DNA of 64,000 nucleotides from Voacanga thouarsii (Eukaryota; Streptophyta; Magnoliopsida; Gentianales; Apocynaceae), in contig JANUWF010001190.1 of assembly GCA_026120185.1 (NCBI GenBank), positions 434,001 to 498,000 of the forward strand, written 5' to 3'. The notes under the pieces were generated by a model, which had not been told where the DNA came from, searched no databases, and saw nothing but the letters and a program-made list of their open reading frames with translations. How positions within the stretch are numbered: the stretch's first letter is position 1; each line of letters begins with the position of its first letter. Made by a program: the position numbers and the translations under genes. Positions 24,360-35,956 of the stretch are shown piece by piece.

Positions 24360-27299
24360 ATGCGGACGCTTTGTGACGCTTGTGAGAGTGCTGCGGCCAT
24401 CCTTTTCTGTGCCGCAGATGAGGCTGCCCTTTGCCGTTCCTGCGATGATAAGGTTGATTTTACATGCTTTTCCCTTTTGAGTCTTGAATATGGTATTTGT
24501 TTCTTTCTCTATGGCCATTGATATATTATCTGAAGGTGAAGTGCGATCTAAGAAATGATGGCATCATTGTCGAAGTAGTATTCTTTTTCTAAATTAACGT
24601 GAAATCTCTTTACACTCTTAGTACAGATTCAGCATCTTTGTGTGCTTCTTATGCAGGTTCTTACAATGTGAAGCTGATTGGTATCAGTTTCAAATGCTTA
24701 ATTGCTGATTGATGACTACTTTCTTAGATTTCTTTGAATGAAAAATGATAATCTAAAACTGAGAAATTGGTTGTAATGTGAATGACTTGCATCAGGAATA
24801 ATTTCTTGTGGTTGCTGGTGTTGTGGTTATGATTATGAGCCTCAGCATATTTAAGTATCGAATTGGTACCAAATGAACGTTTGTGTGGCTTGAAGACCTT
24901 GGTTTCCCATTGCACTGACTTGTTAGGCAAAGTGAATAGCTACCAAATCCTTAGATTTAACTCCTAACGACAAAGTGACAAGGACTCATTGGGGGAATCT
25001 AGTGGATCATGGTTATCAGTGCCTCTATGTTATTGTTGCCATGAGTCCTTACAAAGGAAATGGAGCATGAAAAGGAAAAAACAAGAGTTCATTTTTTGTT
25101 GCAGTTGCATTCTTCAAAGGAAATAGGACATTGACACCTGTAAATTATCTTCCTCTCCCACCCCAGAAGAACAGATCAAAAGCTGCCTGCAAATCATGAG
25201 TTCTTCATTTTTAGTTCCTTGCATAAATTTTGATGTTTTTACTTTTAGTCAATAGTATTAAAGAAATGGCAATTTTCAAAATAACTGTGATTCTTGTTTT
25301 TTCTTTCACCTCTAATATGCTTTGGTTATAATTGCAAATATTTTTGGGTGCAATGCACAAACAATTTGACTAGCATGTAGGCATTGAAGGTATCACCACT
25401 TGGGCATCAGTTCCATGTGTTGTTTTCTAATGAACTGATAGACCTGCAGACCCCCAACTCTTTTAGGATGTTTCATATATCTATGATTGCTTTCCACTTC
25501 TTAACCATTGCAAACTTCGAATATGTTGTGACATTAAGCAGGGTGTTTGATTGGTTGTTTTATTTTTGTTATCTGCATCATCACGTATTCTTGTAATAAA
25601 TTATTTGATTTCATCACTTTCTTGATTTTTGGATCTGTTATTCGGTGTTGCAGGTCCACATGTGTAATAAGCTTGCCAGTAGGCATGTGAGGGTTGGACT
25701 TGCTAATCCTATTGATGTTCCCCGTTGTGACATATGTGAAAATGCCCCTGGTATTCAAAAGTTTTAGATATAGTTTTATCCATTCTCTCTCCCCCTCCCT
25801 TCCCCCCTCCTTTGGCGGTAGCTTTTTGGGATTGAAATTTTTTATTTTCATTTGGATCTTTTGTTCAGCATTCTTTTACTGTGAGGTCGATGGAAGTTCT
25901 TTATGTCTGCAATGTGACATGATTGTACATGTTGGAGGTAAAAGAACTCATAGAAGATATCTCCTTTTGAGGCAGAGAGTTGAGGTTTGACTCTCCTAAC
26001 CAGATGGATTTATTTTAATCTTTACTTCTATAATGATGATCCCTTGTATGGATTTTCTTCTAATATGGACTGTAGTTTCCTGGAGATAAACCTGCTCGTC
26101 CGGAGGAACAAGCTAAGAAACCCATGGATCTAGGTGAAAACAAGAGGGAATATCGTCAATCACAAACGCCAATGGGTGCAGATGATCAGCTGAATCACGT
26201 AGTCCCGTTTGTTCCAAAATCAGATGTCTCTACTGATGGGCATGCCAAGATGGACACTGAAATGATAGATTTGAACATGAAGCCACATCGTTTGCATGGG
26301 CAAGCTTCAAATAATCAGGTCTGGCTAATTTTTATAATTAATTATCTGTTTCATCTTATAGTTGAATAATCTATCTATGGTTTCTGTTTCCAATTATTGT
26401 TGACATGTTTCCTCAGTCATTCAATCTCTTTTGAAACCACAACTTTGATAAACAACTTCCTTCGAGCATCAAAGAATATGTGGTTGTTGTTTTGGAGTAA
26501 TTTGTACAAGTTTAATCATGGTAACATCTAACATGGCACTATACATGCATTTCTTATAGTGCACTCTCATTTTAGGTACTATACACTATGCAAGGGCTAG
26601 ACATCACATACAGCTTGTATCTTTCTAAATTCAAGTTAAACCTGTTCTTTTCACAGAGATAATGGTATTTTTTTATTAGAATGAACACAACCTAGCAAAA
26701 TAGATAGGTCCAAAATATTCACGGAGTATTTTCCTTGATATCATTGAACTAAAAAGTGGGAACTCAAAATTGAAGTTATCTTTGCATTTTCCCGTCAAAG
26801 AGTCATCTTTTAGTATTAAAATGTATTTGGTTACTAAGATTCAGATTTTCTATACATGTAAACTCTGATAAAACTGCAGCATTCAAAGGATGGCAAATTG
26901 TTTCAACTTTCACACCACCTTCTTTTTGTGTGTGAGAGAGGGAGAAAGAGAGAGGAGGAATGTTGTGCATGGAGCTGTATTAATTTGACGTCAATCCTCA
27001 TATCAGCATTCATTTTATCTTAATTGGATGCTTTTCAGTAACATCCACAGGCAGAAATCTGTCAATCATGTCCACTCTCTTGGACGGAAGTTTCCAGTTT
27101 TTGACAGTATTGACTTTTCCTTTAACTTTTTGAAGATTTAAGTACATTTGAAGTTGTGAATTATATACAGGTTCTTGTATACTGATTGTCAACTTCCTTA
27201 AAAGTTACTATTTTCAGCCTAATCTCTGATATTGAGGAGTTTCTCATCATTCATTTTCTAAATTACTTGCGTCTGTCTTTTGTTTAACAGGAACTGTAG
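24360..27299 (+). CDS. double B-box zinc-finger protein (BBX18/BBX19 type)
   Basis: Exons 24360-24452, 25654-25750, 25869-25984, 26076-26318 and, by the best acceptor (TTTAACAG), 27291-27299, giving about 185 residues. B-box 1 starts [20 protein letters not shown] and has the Cys/Asp/His ligand spacing through [12 protein letters not shown]-box 2 is [20 protein letters not shown] followed by CLQCDMIVH and ends in the family's [17 protein letters not shown]. The intron after DDK and the one splitting the Ala codon are at typical BBX positions. There is no CCT domain, so this is the two-B-box group. Arabidopsis BBX18/19 act in photomorphogenesis, thermomorphogenesis and flowering through protein contacts. 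The remaining tail (polar linker, [19 protein letters not shown]) then ends Glu-Leu-stop, so the usual C-terminal GPFKRE-like end is absent. Keeping intron 4 would instead add 16 codons and stop at 26367-26369. The last exon is the uncertain part. Confidence 0.85.
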
Positions 27300-28956
27300 T
27301 TTTGAAAGCTTTTTTACTGCAAGAAATTATGCAAGGCAAGTTGAAGAAGAAAGCAGATCCAAATCCATACTTACACCTTTGGTTTTTTTTTTAATTTTTT
27401 GTTGGCATAGTCATTTTGCCTCCACATTTTTCAAGCAGTCACATCGTTTTCTGCAGCTGGGGAAATAGGTCTGCCTAAATAGATAGGTACATAATCTCCT
27501 TGAATGACATGTAATTAGTAATTAGTTAATGGTTTCTCTTTGGATTCTGTTCTCTCGATGTAGCATTCTGTTAAAAACAGCCATGTAACAGATACATCCA
27601 GAGATGTGTTTACAAAGGTTGAATTCGGTGACATTGTTGGTGATAAAGTATATGTTCCCTACTCTTGAATTCTCCTTTGCATGTGAGTGCCTCGAAGACT
27701 TTGTATTCAATTCTGAAGGATTAGAATAAATGTGATTGTGATGCAGATGTGCAGTGGTTCTACCTTTGACTCACTGCACTTTTTCTCTTCGCATTTTGCG
27801 CAGCAGTTCTATTGTTTGATTCAAAACCATTGGACTGAGGGTGAAATTTTGACAACCCAGATAAACATTTACTTCATCCTTGTAACCCATGATTTCAATT
27901 CCTCTTTTGGCTGGGGTGAAAACAGTTTCCAAAGGATCCATTGGATTAGTTTTCCACTTGGACGATGACAATGATATTGTCATAAAGGCTGGAAAGCGTG
28001 CTATTTCCCCTCTACGAGGGAGAATTCAAACTAAGATAAGAAGATTACCTCAAAGTACAACTTGGCTTACTTAGAATGTAGACTTACCCCAAAGAAGCAA
28101 CTTGGCTCACTTTGTGAATGTAGACCCTTGAAAGATTTTTTTTTATTTCCCTCTTTTAAAAGATTTGATATTAACTCAATATCTAAGGATTGATTGTTTA
28201 TTTTTAGATTATAATTGGACAACGAATAAATTGAGATGATTTTATTTGAATATAATAAAAAATTATTAAATATATCAAATCGATGAGACTAGTTAAAAAG
28301 AATATAATGTATTGTGAGTATATAATAATTTTCGAAAAGTAACAATTATTTAAATTAATATTATTTTAAATTAGAATGAAAAGCAGTCCAATGACAACGA
28401 ATAAGACAACACTAGTAGAATCTATTGCCTGGTATTTGAGTAACTAAATCCAACAATTATAATAAATAATAAATTATTATTATTATTATTATTTAAAGTA
28501 GGCTTAGCCTAACTTTAGTAGATAGTTCACTTATAAAAGAGGAGTTGAAAGAGAACAAATACTTCGGTTATGGAACTGTAGTATTTGTTTGTTTTTTTTC
28601 TTTTTTCTTTTTTTTTAATGAAGAGAAGGGAGGAAGGAGAGAACAGAGAAAAAATAAATATTAATTTATTTTATATTTTTATTTATAATTTTCTTATTTA
28701 ATTTTTAAAAACTAAACCTAAGATTATATGTGTTTTCAACTTTTTTTTCCCTTTCTGTTAAAGCTTTTACATGGGAAAATAAGTGTTGATGTGGATGAAT
28801 AATAACATTCTTTTTAATTCACTTTCTCTTTTTATCTCAATTTTGTCTATTTTTTAAAAATATTTACATTATTATCCTAGAGAATAGTAAAAAAAAAAAA
28901 CACTAATTATAAAACTTTTTAATTTAATAATAAATTTTGACCAATTAATTTACTAA
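27300..28956. other. BBX 3' region and AT-rich spacer
   Basis: The 3' UTR of the BBX gene should lie at the start. Otherwise AT-rich, with a short (TTA)n at about 28473-28493. In the +1 frame after the 27290 acceptor about 30 codons stay open, but they do not fit the splice phase. No other gene was recognised. Confidence 0.4.
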
Positions 28957-31535
28957 TTACTAAGAAGAACAAATGATTCACAAGGGTCATCAGGACGAAC
29001 AAATAATTCAATATAAAGGACATATGACTCATCAGAAGAAGAGAAAGGTCGAAGACATCTCTTCAAAAATTTGTTAAAATTTAGGGATGAGTTGTAACTC
29101 TATTTTTTATGTAGTGTAACCTCTAGAAGATCTGGACTTGATATGTTGGTGCCATCAAAATTGATTAAGCCGGACTTCAATAAGCTTGAAATCCAAAACA
29201 TTATAACCATATACGCCATATATATACCATGAGTCCCAGGCCTATTGGAGAAAATGATTTTTAATGGTTTTTTATGAGTTTCTGTGAGCATCACTCATAG
29301 AATCCTTTGTGAATAAATATCTTTTTTCAAATGTTTGTCTTAATGCCCACCTTCAAATACTAAACAACTCTAAAAAAAAGAAAAGAAAAGAAAAAGAGTG
29401 AATTATCCCCTCCACAATCATTTAACATATATCTTTAATAGTCATAGACAAAAGAGCCAAAGTGCCCATCTCGTCTTTCGATATTAAACAAACATAAAAG
29501 CATATTAGGAAAAGAGGCGTAAACCAATCTGACAAATGAAAATATAATTGAATACACTAATAGATAGTACTCTAACTCTTATTCTGCTCTTTTGTTTCTA
29601 ATATATGATTCCAGAATTAACTTGTTATTTTTATACTTTACGTGAATTATTAACTCTTGGTACTTATCATTATTATAAATATACTATTGATTCATTACAA
29701 ACTATTACTCAGTGTTTTGTGTATTTTGATATTGTGGGAGGAGAGATTCGTAATATCTCCAATCACCAACCTTGGTTATATCTTTTACTCTCTCCGTCCC
29801 TATTTATCTGTCACAAATAAAAAATTTTGGTATCCCTTTTTATCTGTCATATTGAAAAAATTTAAGTATCATTAATATTAATTTTACTGCTATACCCTTA
29901 TATTAATTAGTTTTAAAAAATGAGAGTGTAATAACTTTAGAGAGAAAGTTGTTGAGCAAACAAAATAAAAAAATAATTGTGAATAATATTAAATTCAATG
30001 ATACTTTTAAAATGTATAAAGAAAGTTTCATGAATTTAAGAGATTAACTAATTTTTCTTAAATTGTGTGAAGTAGTTAACTGTGACAGATAAATAAGGAC
30101 GGAAGAAGTATCTTTTAAAAAAGTTAAAAAAGATTTAATCTAACAACAAATTTTTTAACTTTGAATCATTTTGGACATAGAAACTTGAAAACAAAAATGG
30201 CATAAAAAAAGGGAACCGTGTGTCTTTGGTTGTGGGGTAACAACCAAAAGGGCACACCAAAACCAAAAAGGCAAAAGGACTCCTTTCTCTACCCACAAGA
30301 CTTTTTTGGCACCTTTTGTTATTTTTCCTCCATAGTTACACAATTCCTTTCCTCATTCCTTCAACTTTTGGAGCAAAGGTTTTGGTTGGAAAAAATGTTA
30401 TGTAGATTTTTGGAGTAATAGGTGACAAAATGTGTAAGAGAAAAAAAGATAAGAAAGGTTATCCTTGTTCATGTACTCTTTTAGATATAGGAATTTTCAA
30501 AGCAAGGCATATTGGTGCCAGGATACCAAAGATACCAAGAAAGTTTTTTTTTTTTTTTTTTAAAGACAAATTCTGATTATATGTCCAAAAGGATTAGAGG
30601 TTCAAGAAGAGAAAAAGGGTTGAGCTATAACAGTTATTTTCTAAATCTAAGATGGTTCTAAGTCCAAATATTCTTTGTTAGATTAAATCTCTTATCTTTT
30701 TTAAGAGGTAAAAGATATGATCAAGGGTGGTGATGAGAGATATTGCAAATCTCTCCTTCTACGATATGAAGGTATGCAAAAATACTAGTTGACAATTTTT
30801 AATGAGTCGATAGTATGTTTACAATAATGATAAGTACCAAGAGTCAATAATTCACATCAAGTATAAAAATAACAAGTTGATTCAGGAATCATATATTAAG
30901 TATTAGGGAGTAGAATAAGAGTTAGAGTACCACTTATTAGCATATTCAACTATCCTTTCATTCATCAAATTAGCTCACGTCTCTTTCCCTGGAATGCTTT
31001 TATGCCTATTTAATGATTGAACAACGAGATGGGTACTTTGATTTTTTTGTCTATGGCTACTAAGGATGTATGTTGAATGACTGTGGATAGGGTACGCCAC
31101 TCATTTTCTTTCCCTTTCCCTTGTTCTATGGCTGTTTAGTACTTGAAAGTAAGCATGAAGACAAACATTTGAAGAAAAATGTTTATTCATAAAGGATTCT
31201 GTGAGTGATGCTCATAGAAGCTCATCAAAAACCATTAAAAACTATTATCTCCAACAGGTTTGGGACTCATGATATATATAGTTATAATGTTTCGAATTTC
31301 AAGCTTGTTGAAGTTCGGCTTAATCAATTCTAGAGGTACCAACAGATCAAATCTAGATCTTTTGGAGGTTACAATGCATCAAAAATAAAGTTACAACTCA
31401 TCCCTAAATTTTAACAAATTTTTGAAAAAATATCTATGGTTGTTCTTTTCTGGTGAGTCATATGTCCTTCATGTTGAATCATTTGTCTATCATAATGACT
31501 CTTGGTGAATCATTTGTCCTTCTTAGTGGTTCATT
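28957..31535. repeat. long imperfect palindrome of pararetroviral 3' non-coding sequence
   Basis: The left arm 28957-30180 and right arm 30640-31535 are reverse complements over nearly their full length, at roughly 80% identity by eye. Matching landmarks include GAAGRACAAATGATTCACMA at the outer ends, GGACATATGACTCAYCAG, TAAAATTTAGGGATGAGTTG, CTTGGTACTTATCATTATT, and GATTTAATCTAACAA near the centre. The loop is about 460 bp. Both arms carry a TATATATA string and, about 90 bp further on, AATAAA (29312-29317 on plus; complement of 31182-31187 on minus). This is the arrangement of a pararetroviral promoter/poly-A region. The right arm joins the virus-derived block at 31440 and beyond. The left arm has no attached viral genes. 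Confidence 0.75.
29788..30108. mobile_element. Stowaway-like MITE
   Basis: 321 bp flanked by TA on both sides. The terminal inverted repeats are CTCTCTCCGTCCCTATTTAT on the left and CTTCTTCCGTCCTTATTTAT on the right (read inwards), both continuing into CTGTCACA. CTCCxTCCGTCC ends with a TA duplication are the Stowaway (Tc1/mariner-related) signature. It interrupts only the left arm of the palindrome; the matching point in the right arm (about 30709) is empty, so it arrived after the palindrome formed. Confidence 0.8.
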
Positions 31536-31690
31536 TATCCTTCTTGGTGACTCATGGTGAATTCTTTGTTTGTTTTGGTGACTCATGGTGAATTCTTTGT
31601 TTGTTTTTGAATTCTTGGTGACTTATATGCCTGATTGTCCTTCTTGATGACTCATGGTAAATCATTTGTCTGCTTTAATCTTCCATCATA
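31440..31690 (-). repeat. imperfect tandem repeats (~30 bp units) at the viral 3' end
   Basis: About seven variable units built on GACTCATGGTGAATCATTTG followed by TCCTTCTTGG (plus strand). They lie between the promoter-like region and the last viral reading frame. The unit edges drift, indicating old slippage. Confidence 0.65.
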
Positions 31691-33330
31691 TTTTGTAAAT
31701 TATCATCTATCTCGAGTCCTATATTATCTTCAAAATGTTCTCTATTGTCGTCTTCACTTTCAATTGTTAAAATTCCTGCTTCTTCTTCTTGAATCTTCCT
31801 TTCATAGAGATCAACATAAAAGTGCCGGATGTCTAGAAATATTGCCTCTGCATCAAACTCCACTTCTGATAATAAATATCGATGTCTGACATAAAGTTTC
31901 TGGATTTTATTTTCTACAAATAAATTAAATAACTGTCATTTCTTCGTGATTTTGTCATGCTTAAAGGTTAAAATTTTCAATCTCCATTGACAGAGTTGTC
32001 TTGGGATACTTTTTAAACAAATATGTTTTCTTATAGTTTCCAATAAAAATGGTATTGTATATGTTGAGGTGATCCATATGCGATAGATTGTAAGAAAAAT
32101 CTCTAACCCACACCATTTTGGTATAACTTCTACTTTTACAAGTAATCCTACTATTTCAAATTCTTTCAAAATTGCTATAGCTAACTGTCTACTAAAAATG
32201 TCTAATTGATCTAGATTAGTAAGAATAACCTGATTGAGGTAGCCATATCCAGAAGAGTTTGTAGTGTGATTAGACTCCATTGTGCAAATTTAAACTAATA
32301 TTATGAAAGTATGCTAAATTGATATTTGTTGTTAATATGAAATATTCTAATTAACAACTATAGTCCAGAAGAGTATGTGGATTAGTAAGGATAACTTGGT
32401 TGAGGCAGGCATAGTCCAAAAGAGTCTCTGGTGTGACTAGAAACAAATCTCCATTGTACAAAGTTAAACTAATATTATGAAAATATTCTAGATATCAATA
32501 TTTGTTAATATGAAGTATTCTAATTGGCAACCACAAGTGTAAAAATCTAACATCTATGATGTACAATCAGATTTGCAAATTGTACAGTTAGATTTACAAA
32601 TTTTAATAGAATTTTTAAAACATACAAGGTGAATAGTTATATGGTGAGTTGTGTTGTTACGAAGCCAATTTTGTAAAAGGACAAAATTTTCTAAAAAGTT
32701 TTCTTGAGATTTTTAGAAATGATTTCTAAAATTGGTTCATAAAATTTTGATAAATGTTGTTGGAGTTTAAAAAATATTATGGGTTTTAGTAAAACAAATG
32801 GTCTAGATTCTTTTGATTTTTCAATAATAAATACTATTTTTGACTCATTTTTATTTTTACATTCTTCCAGCTTAGCTGTAACTTACATAATTTCTTCATT
32901 TGAAAAGCAATCATACTTGTGTATGGCTTATACGGTTGTCCAATGAGTGAATTAATTCTTTATGAGAATTAATTTCCATATTGTAAGACCTGCACTTATT
33001 ATTTAATAATTTAAAAATTCTAGTCAGTGTATCACAATGTCTATAAAATTATAATTTCTTTGTATTATCTTGTTCTATTGCTAGAGAATTATTGGTGCTA
33101 AGTACTTCTAGAGTAGAAAGTCTATTTATGCCATTTCTACAGTTATGGTCAATAAAGAAATTGATACCAATTTGAAATCTAGTAAAATCTAATGCTTCAT
33201 GGATATTCCTAAACCTTTCTCCAATATAGTATTTGAATGTTGTCAATGTGCTCTATCATAGAAGTCCATTTTGAATATACACCTAGTTGGTGACCATGTG
33301 TTACTATGTAATATGAAAACCCCTGTTTTG
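31675..33330 (-). pseudogene. viroplasmin / TAV-like (inclusion-body) protein remnant of the endogenous pararetrovirus
   Basis: The segment translated from about 33330 down to 33210 contains YYIVTHGHQLGVYSKW. This matches the short domain (YxVxxGxxxGVYxxW) found in caulimovirus protein VI and at the N-terminus of cellular RNase H1. The similar-looking continuation (GERFRNIHEALDF, 33049-33246) is in another frame, so there is at least one frameshift. Two further open stretches at 31936-32280 (MESNHTTNSSGYGYLNQ) and 31675-31863 (acidic, IESEDDNREHFEDN) are likely the C-terminal part or a separate small frame. I infer a multifunctional translation-transactivator-like role for the ancestral protein; this copy cannot be expressed intact. 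Confidence 0.6.
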
Positions 33331-33332
33331 GT

Positions 33333-33347
33333 GGATTGCTAAGATAA
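33333..33347. repeat. 15-bp direct repeat, left copy (GGATTGCTAAGATAA)
   Basis: Identical to 33810-33824; brackets the genic insert. Removing the insert plus one copy leaves the viral frame open across the junction, as expected for a target-site duplication. Confidence 0.85.
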
Positions 33348-33809
33348 TGTCCTGATTCTATGTCGTATGGAGGAGAGCGTATGGGCCTCTGAGACAAGGT
33401 GCTTGAAAGAGTCAACGGAGCAATGGATTATGATTATTTGAATCCCCGTTACTTTATTAATAATAAAGAATGATGACCACAACAGCAAAGCCGGAAGACA
33501 GACGGGAACAAGAAAGGGAGCATCAAGAGCTTGTTCCAAACCAGTGCCAAACTCTCGGCCTTTGCCTCAGACAGAAGAACAGCTTGAAGTTATAATCTGG
33601 TAATGATTACAGTATTTGCGTCTTGCAGGTCCAAGTTATCTGGGTTTTGCGTTTAATGCTACAGAGATGCCATCAGAAGATTACTATGATTACATCACGG
33701 CTGGGAAGGCAGTCGTAGAAGCGAAGCCTATCGCCACGCCGACCATCAAATAGGAGATTGGGCCCCTTCTCAAAGATTTGATGGAATGGCCCACCCCACC
33801 CAAGAGTTC
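33348..33809 (+). pseudogene. captured plant gene fragment (exon-intron-exon like) inserted in the pararetrovirus
   Basis: This 462-bp stretch is much richer in G+C than its surroundings. From 33630, right after a good acceptor (TTGCGTCTTGCAG), a plus-strand frame reads PSYLGFAFNATEMPSEDYYD and continues to a TAG, 40 codons with ordinary nuclear-gene codon use. Upstream (about 33485-33600) another open stretch ends in PLPQTEEQLEV near a GTAATG donor-like site. The phases of the two parts do not join cleanly, so the true donor may lie elsewhere. No poly-A tail is present. I do not recognise the parent gene. The 15-bp duplication shows it entered as one piece. Confidence 0.6.
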
Positions 33810-33824
33810 GGATTGCTAAGATAA
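33810..33824. repeat. 15-bp direct repeat, right copy (GGATTGCTAAGATAA)
   Basis: Right copy of the duplication flanking the captured fragment. Confidence 0.85.
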
Positions 33825-34139
33825 AAAGTTAAAACAGTTAAATTTTTTATCTTTTGACTTACATTTTGTGTATTTGATAGATTGTCTAAAAATGTCTAAT
33901 AGATTTTTTCTAAAATATCTTCTACTGTAGATCTAAAATGGAGATTTGTCCCTTAAGGATACTTGGTGAGCTCCAATTGGCTAATCTTTACATTGTTTCT
34001 GTTGAGATTCATCTATTAGGTCACATAATTTTTGTTAGTAATTGTAACAAATGATATGCTATTTTATATGTTTAAAATTAATTTTATACCCATCATTTAT
34101 AATTCTATCTATGAGATTTAACCATCTTCTTTAAGAACT

Positions 34140-34420
34140 ATATTTTTCGTTTTTGTTATTGATAAATTTACTATTGCTTCACAATCGCTTCTAATTGTAA
34201 ATTCTTGTTTATTTAAAATAAACAATCGAAAACTACCTAATGCATAATAAATTGCTAATAATTCCATATCAATACAATTAATATTTCATTTTTCTCTATA
34301 TTTACTGCTACTATATCGACAAATTTGCTTTTCTAATTTATTACTATATTTATGAGGTTAAGATTTCAGAATAGCTCCCCATCCTTTGTTACATCCATCT
34401 GCTTCTATAATTAAATGATT
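34140..34420 (-). pseudogene. RNase H remnant of the endogenous pararetrovirus
   Basis: The minus-strand translation contains the RNase H segments IDMELLAIYYALGSFR (catalytic Glu in MEL) and TIRSDCEAIV (catalytic Asp in SDC), spaced as in caulimovirid RNase H. It normally follows the reverse transcriptase; here a ~1.6-kb MITE-bearing stretch separates the two. Confidence 0.65.
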
Positions 34421-34603
34421 ACTATCTAAAGGTAAAAATCATATAAGTTTTCTACCTTTTCTTTTTTTTTCTTTTTTGTTTTACTAATTATGTATCTTAT
34501 TTGTTAAAGTATTTTTGTCCTTTATGATTAGTTTTACTATATAAAGATTCTAGTATTTTATTAAGATCATTAATGAATGTTCTTGTATAATTTAAAAGTC
34601 AAC

Positions 34604-34816
34604 AAATTGACGAATTTAGTCCTTAAACTTTTTTCGATTGGCAAGTTTGATTCTTAATCTTTATTTTCAAATCTTTAGTCTTTCTTCTTTTTTCGAGTAA
34701 AATATTTAGTCCTTTCATCTATCATGTAACAATCAATGCAAAGTTAATGTCTATTTTCAAGGACCAAACTTGTCAATTGAAAAAAAAAAAAAATTAGGGA
34801 CCAAATTCGCCAATTA
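34604..34816. mobile_element. ~213-bp MITE, copy A
   Basis: Terminal inverted repeats TTGACGAATTTAGTCCTTAA against TTGGCGAATTTGGTCCCTAA (other strand) continue into a GATTGGCAAGTTTGRTYC-type subterminal block on both sides. It is a reverse-complement copy of 35957-36164. Confidence 0.7.
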
Positions 34817-35372
34817 AATATATACATATACGGATAATAGATTATGAATTAAATATAAAATCTATTACTTAATAAATTGTATTTTTAAGTAATTAAATAT
34901 TATTGTTGAATAATATATATATATTTATATATATAATTACGAGTAGATTGATAGAAGTTAATGATAAAATTTTAAATATATATATATATATATAAAAAAT
35001 AAATATTTATTGTAATGCAGTTAAATTAAGAAGAAAAATATGGCAATTTAATTTTAGATTGAGAGTATATTCTCTTTCTCTCTCTCTCTTTTTATTTGTT
35101 TTAATATATAGTTGATTTTTTAATTTATATAGTTATCTTAAATAAATCTCAATAAGAATATATAATAATTATATATTTTAAAGGTATAATAAATTTGACA
35201 TATAAATTTGTTATGGATATATAGTAATTATATATTTTAAAGGTATAGTAAATTTGATATATAAATTAGTTACCATAAATATTCTTATTTATCTAAATTA
35301 ATGTATGCATGGAAAAACTCTTTTTGTCAAAAATATATAGTTGTAAAATATAAAAAATAAAAAAATCTTCCA

Positions 35373-35492
<120 letters not shown>

Positions 35493-35956
35493 GTAAATCA
35501 TAACATTAATTAGTTATCAAATTTTCAATTAATTTTATTATTTTCAATACAAGATTACCTAATATTAACATTTAAATATGTGTTTTACTTTTATTTTTTA
35601 AATAATAAGTAAGTATTATTAGCCAAAAACATAATTCTTTTCAAATTTACACAGTAATAATAATTCATACATATTCCAAAGTAAAAAAGAAAAGATAGAA
35701 AGAGTATTAATTAAATAATTTCACTTAAGTAAATTAAGAAAATTTTAAATTAAAATTTTCTTAAAATAAATTTATGAATTTAATAACTTTCTTAATTTCA
35801 AAACTTTACTCTAATATATAAAAAATGAGTGGAAGTACTACTTATTCTTTTCTCCTCCTGGTCGACCATGTAACACCTATCTTACATTATATTTATTACC
35901 TACATATAATTAGACTCGCAAAAGAAACTATTATTCGTGAGCCTTTTAATGCTTGA

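Noticed and set aside
27280..27468. Frame after the last BBX acceptor ([12 protein letters not shown])
   Set aside because: It does not match the phase of the exon 4 donor, so it cannot be joined to the BBX protein.
28957..31535. LTR pair of a retrotransposon
   Set aside because: The two arms are inverted, not direct, repeats and have no TG...CA ends or polyprotein between them.
31440..31690. Possible CRISPR-like array
   Set aside because: Units are diverged tandem repeats without unique spacers, in a plant nuclear context.
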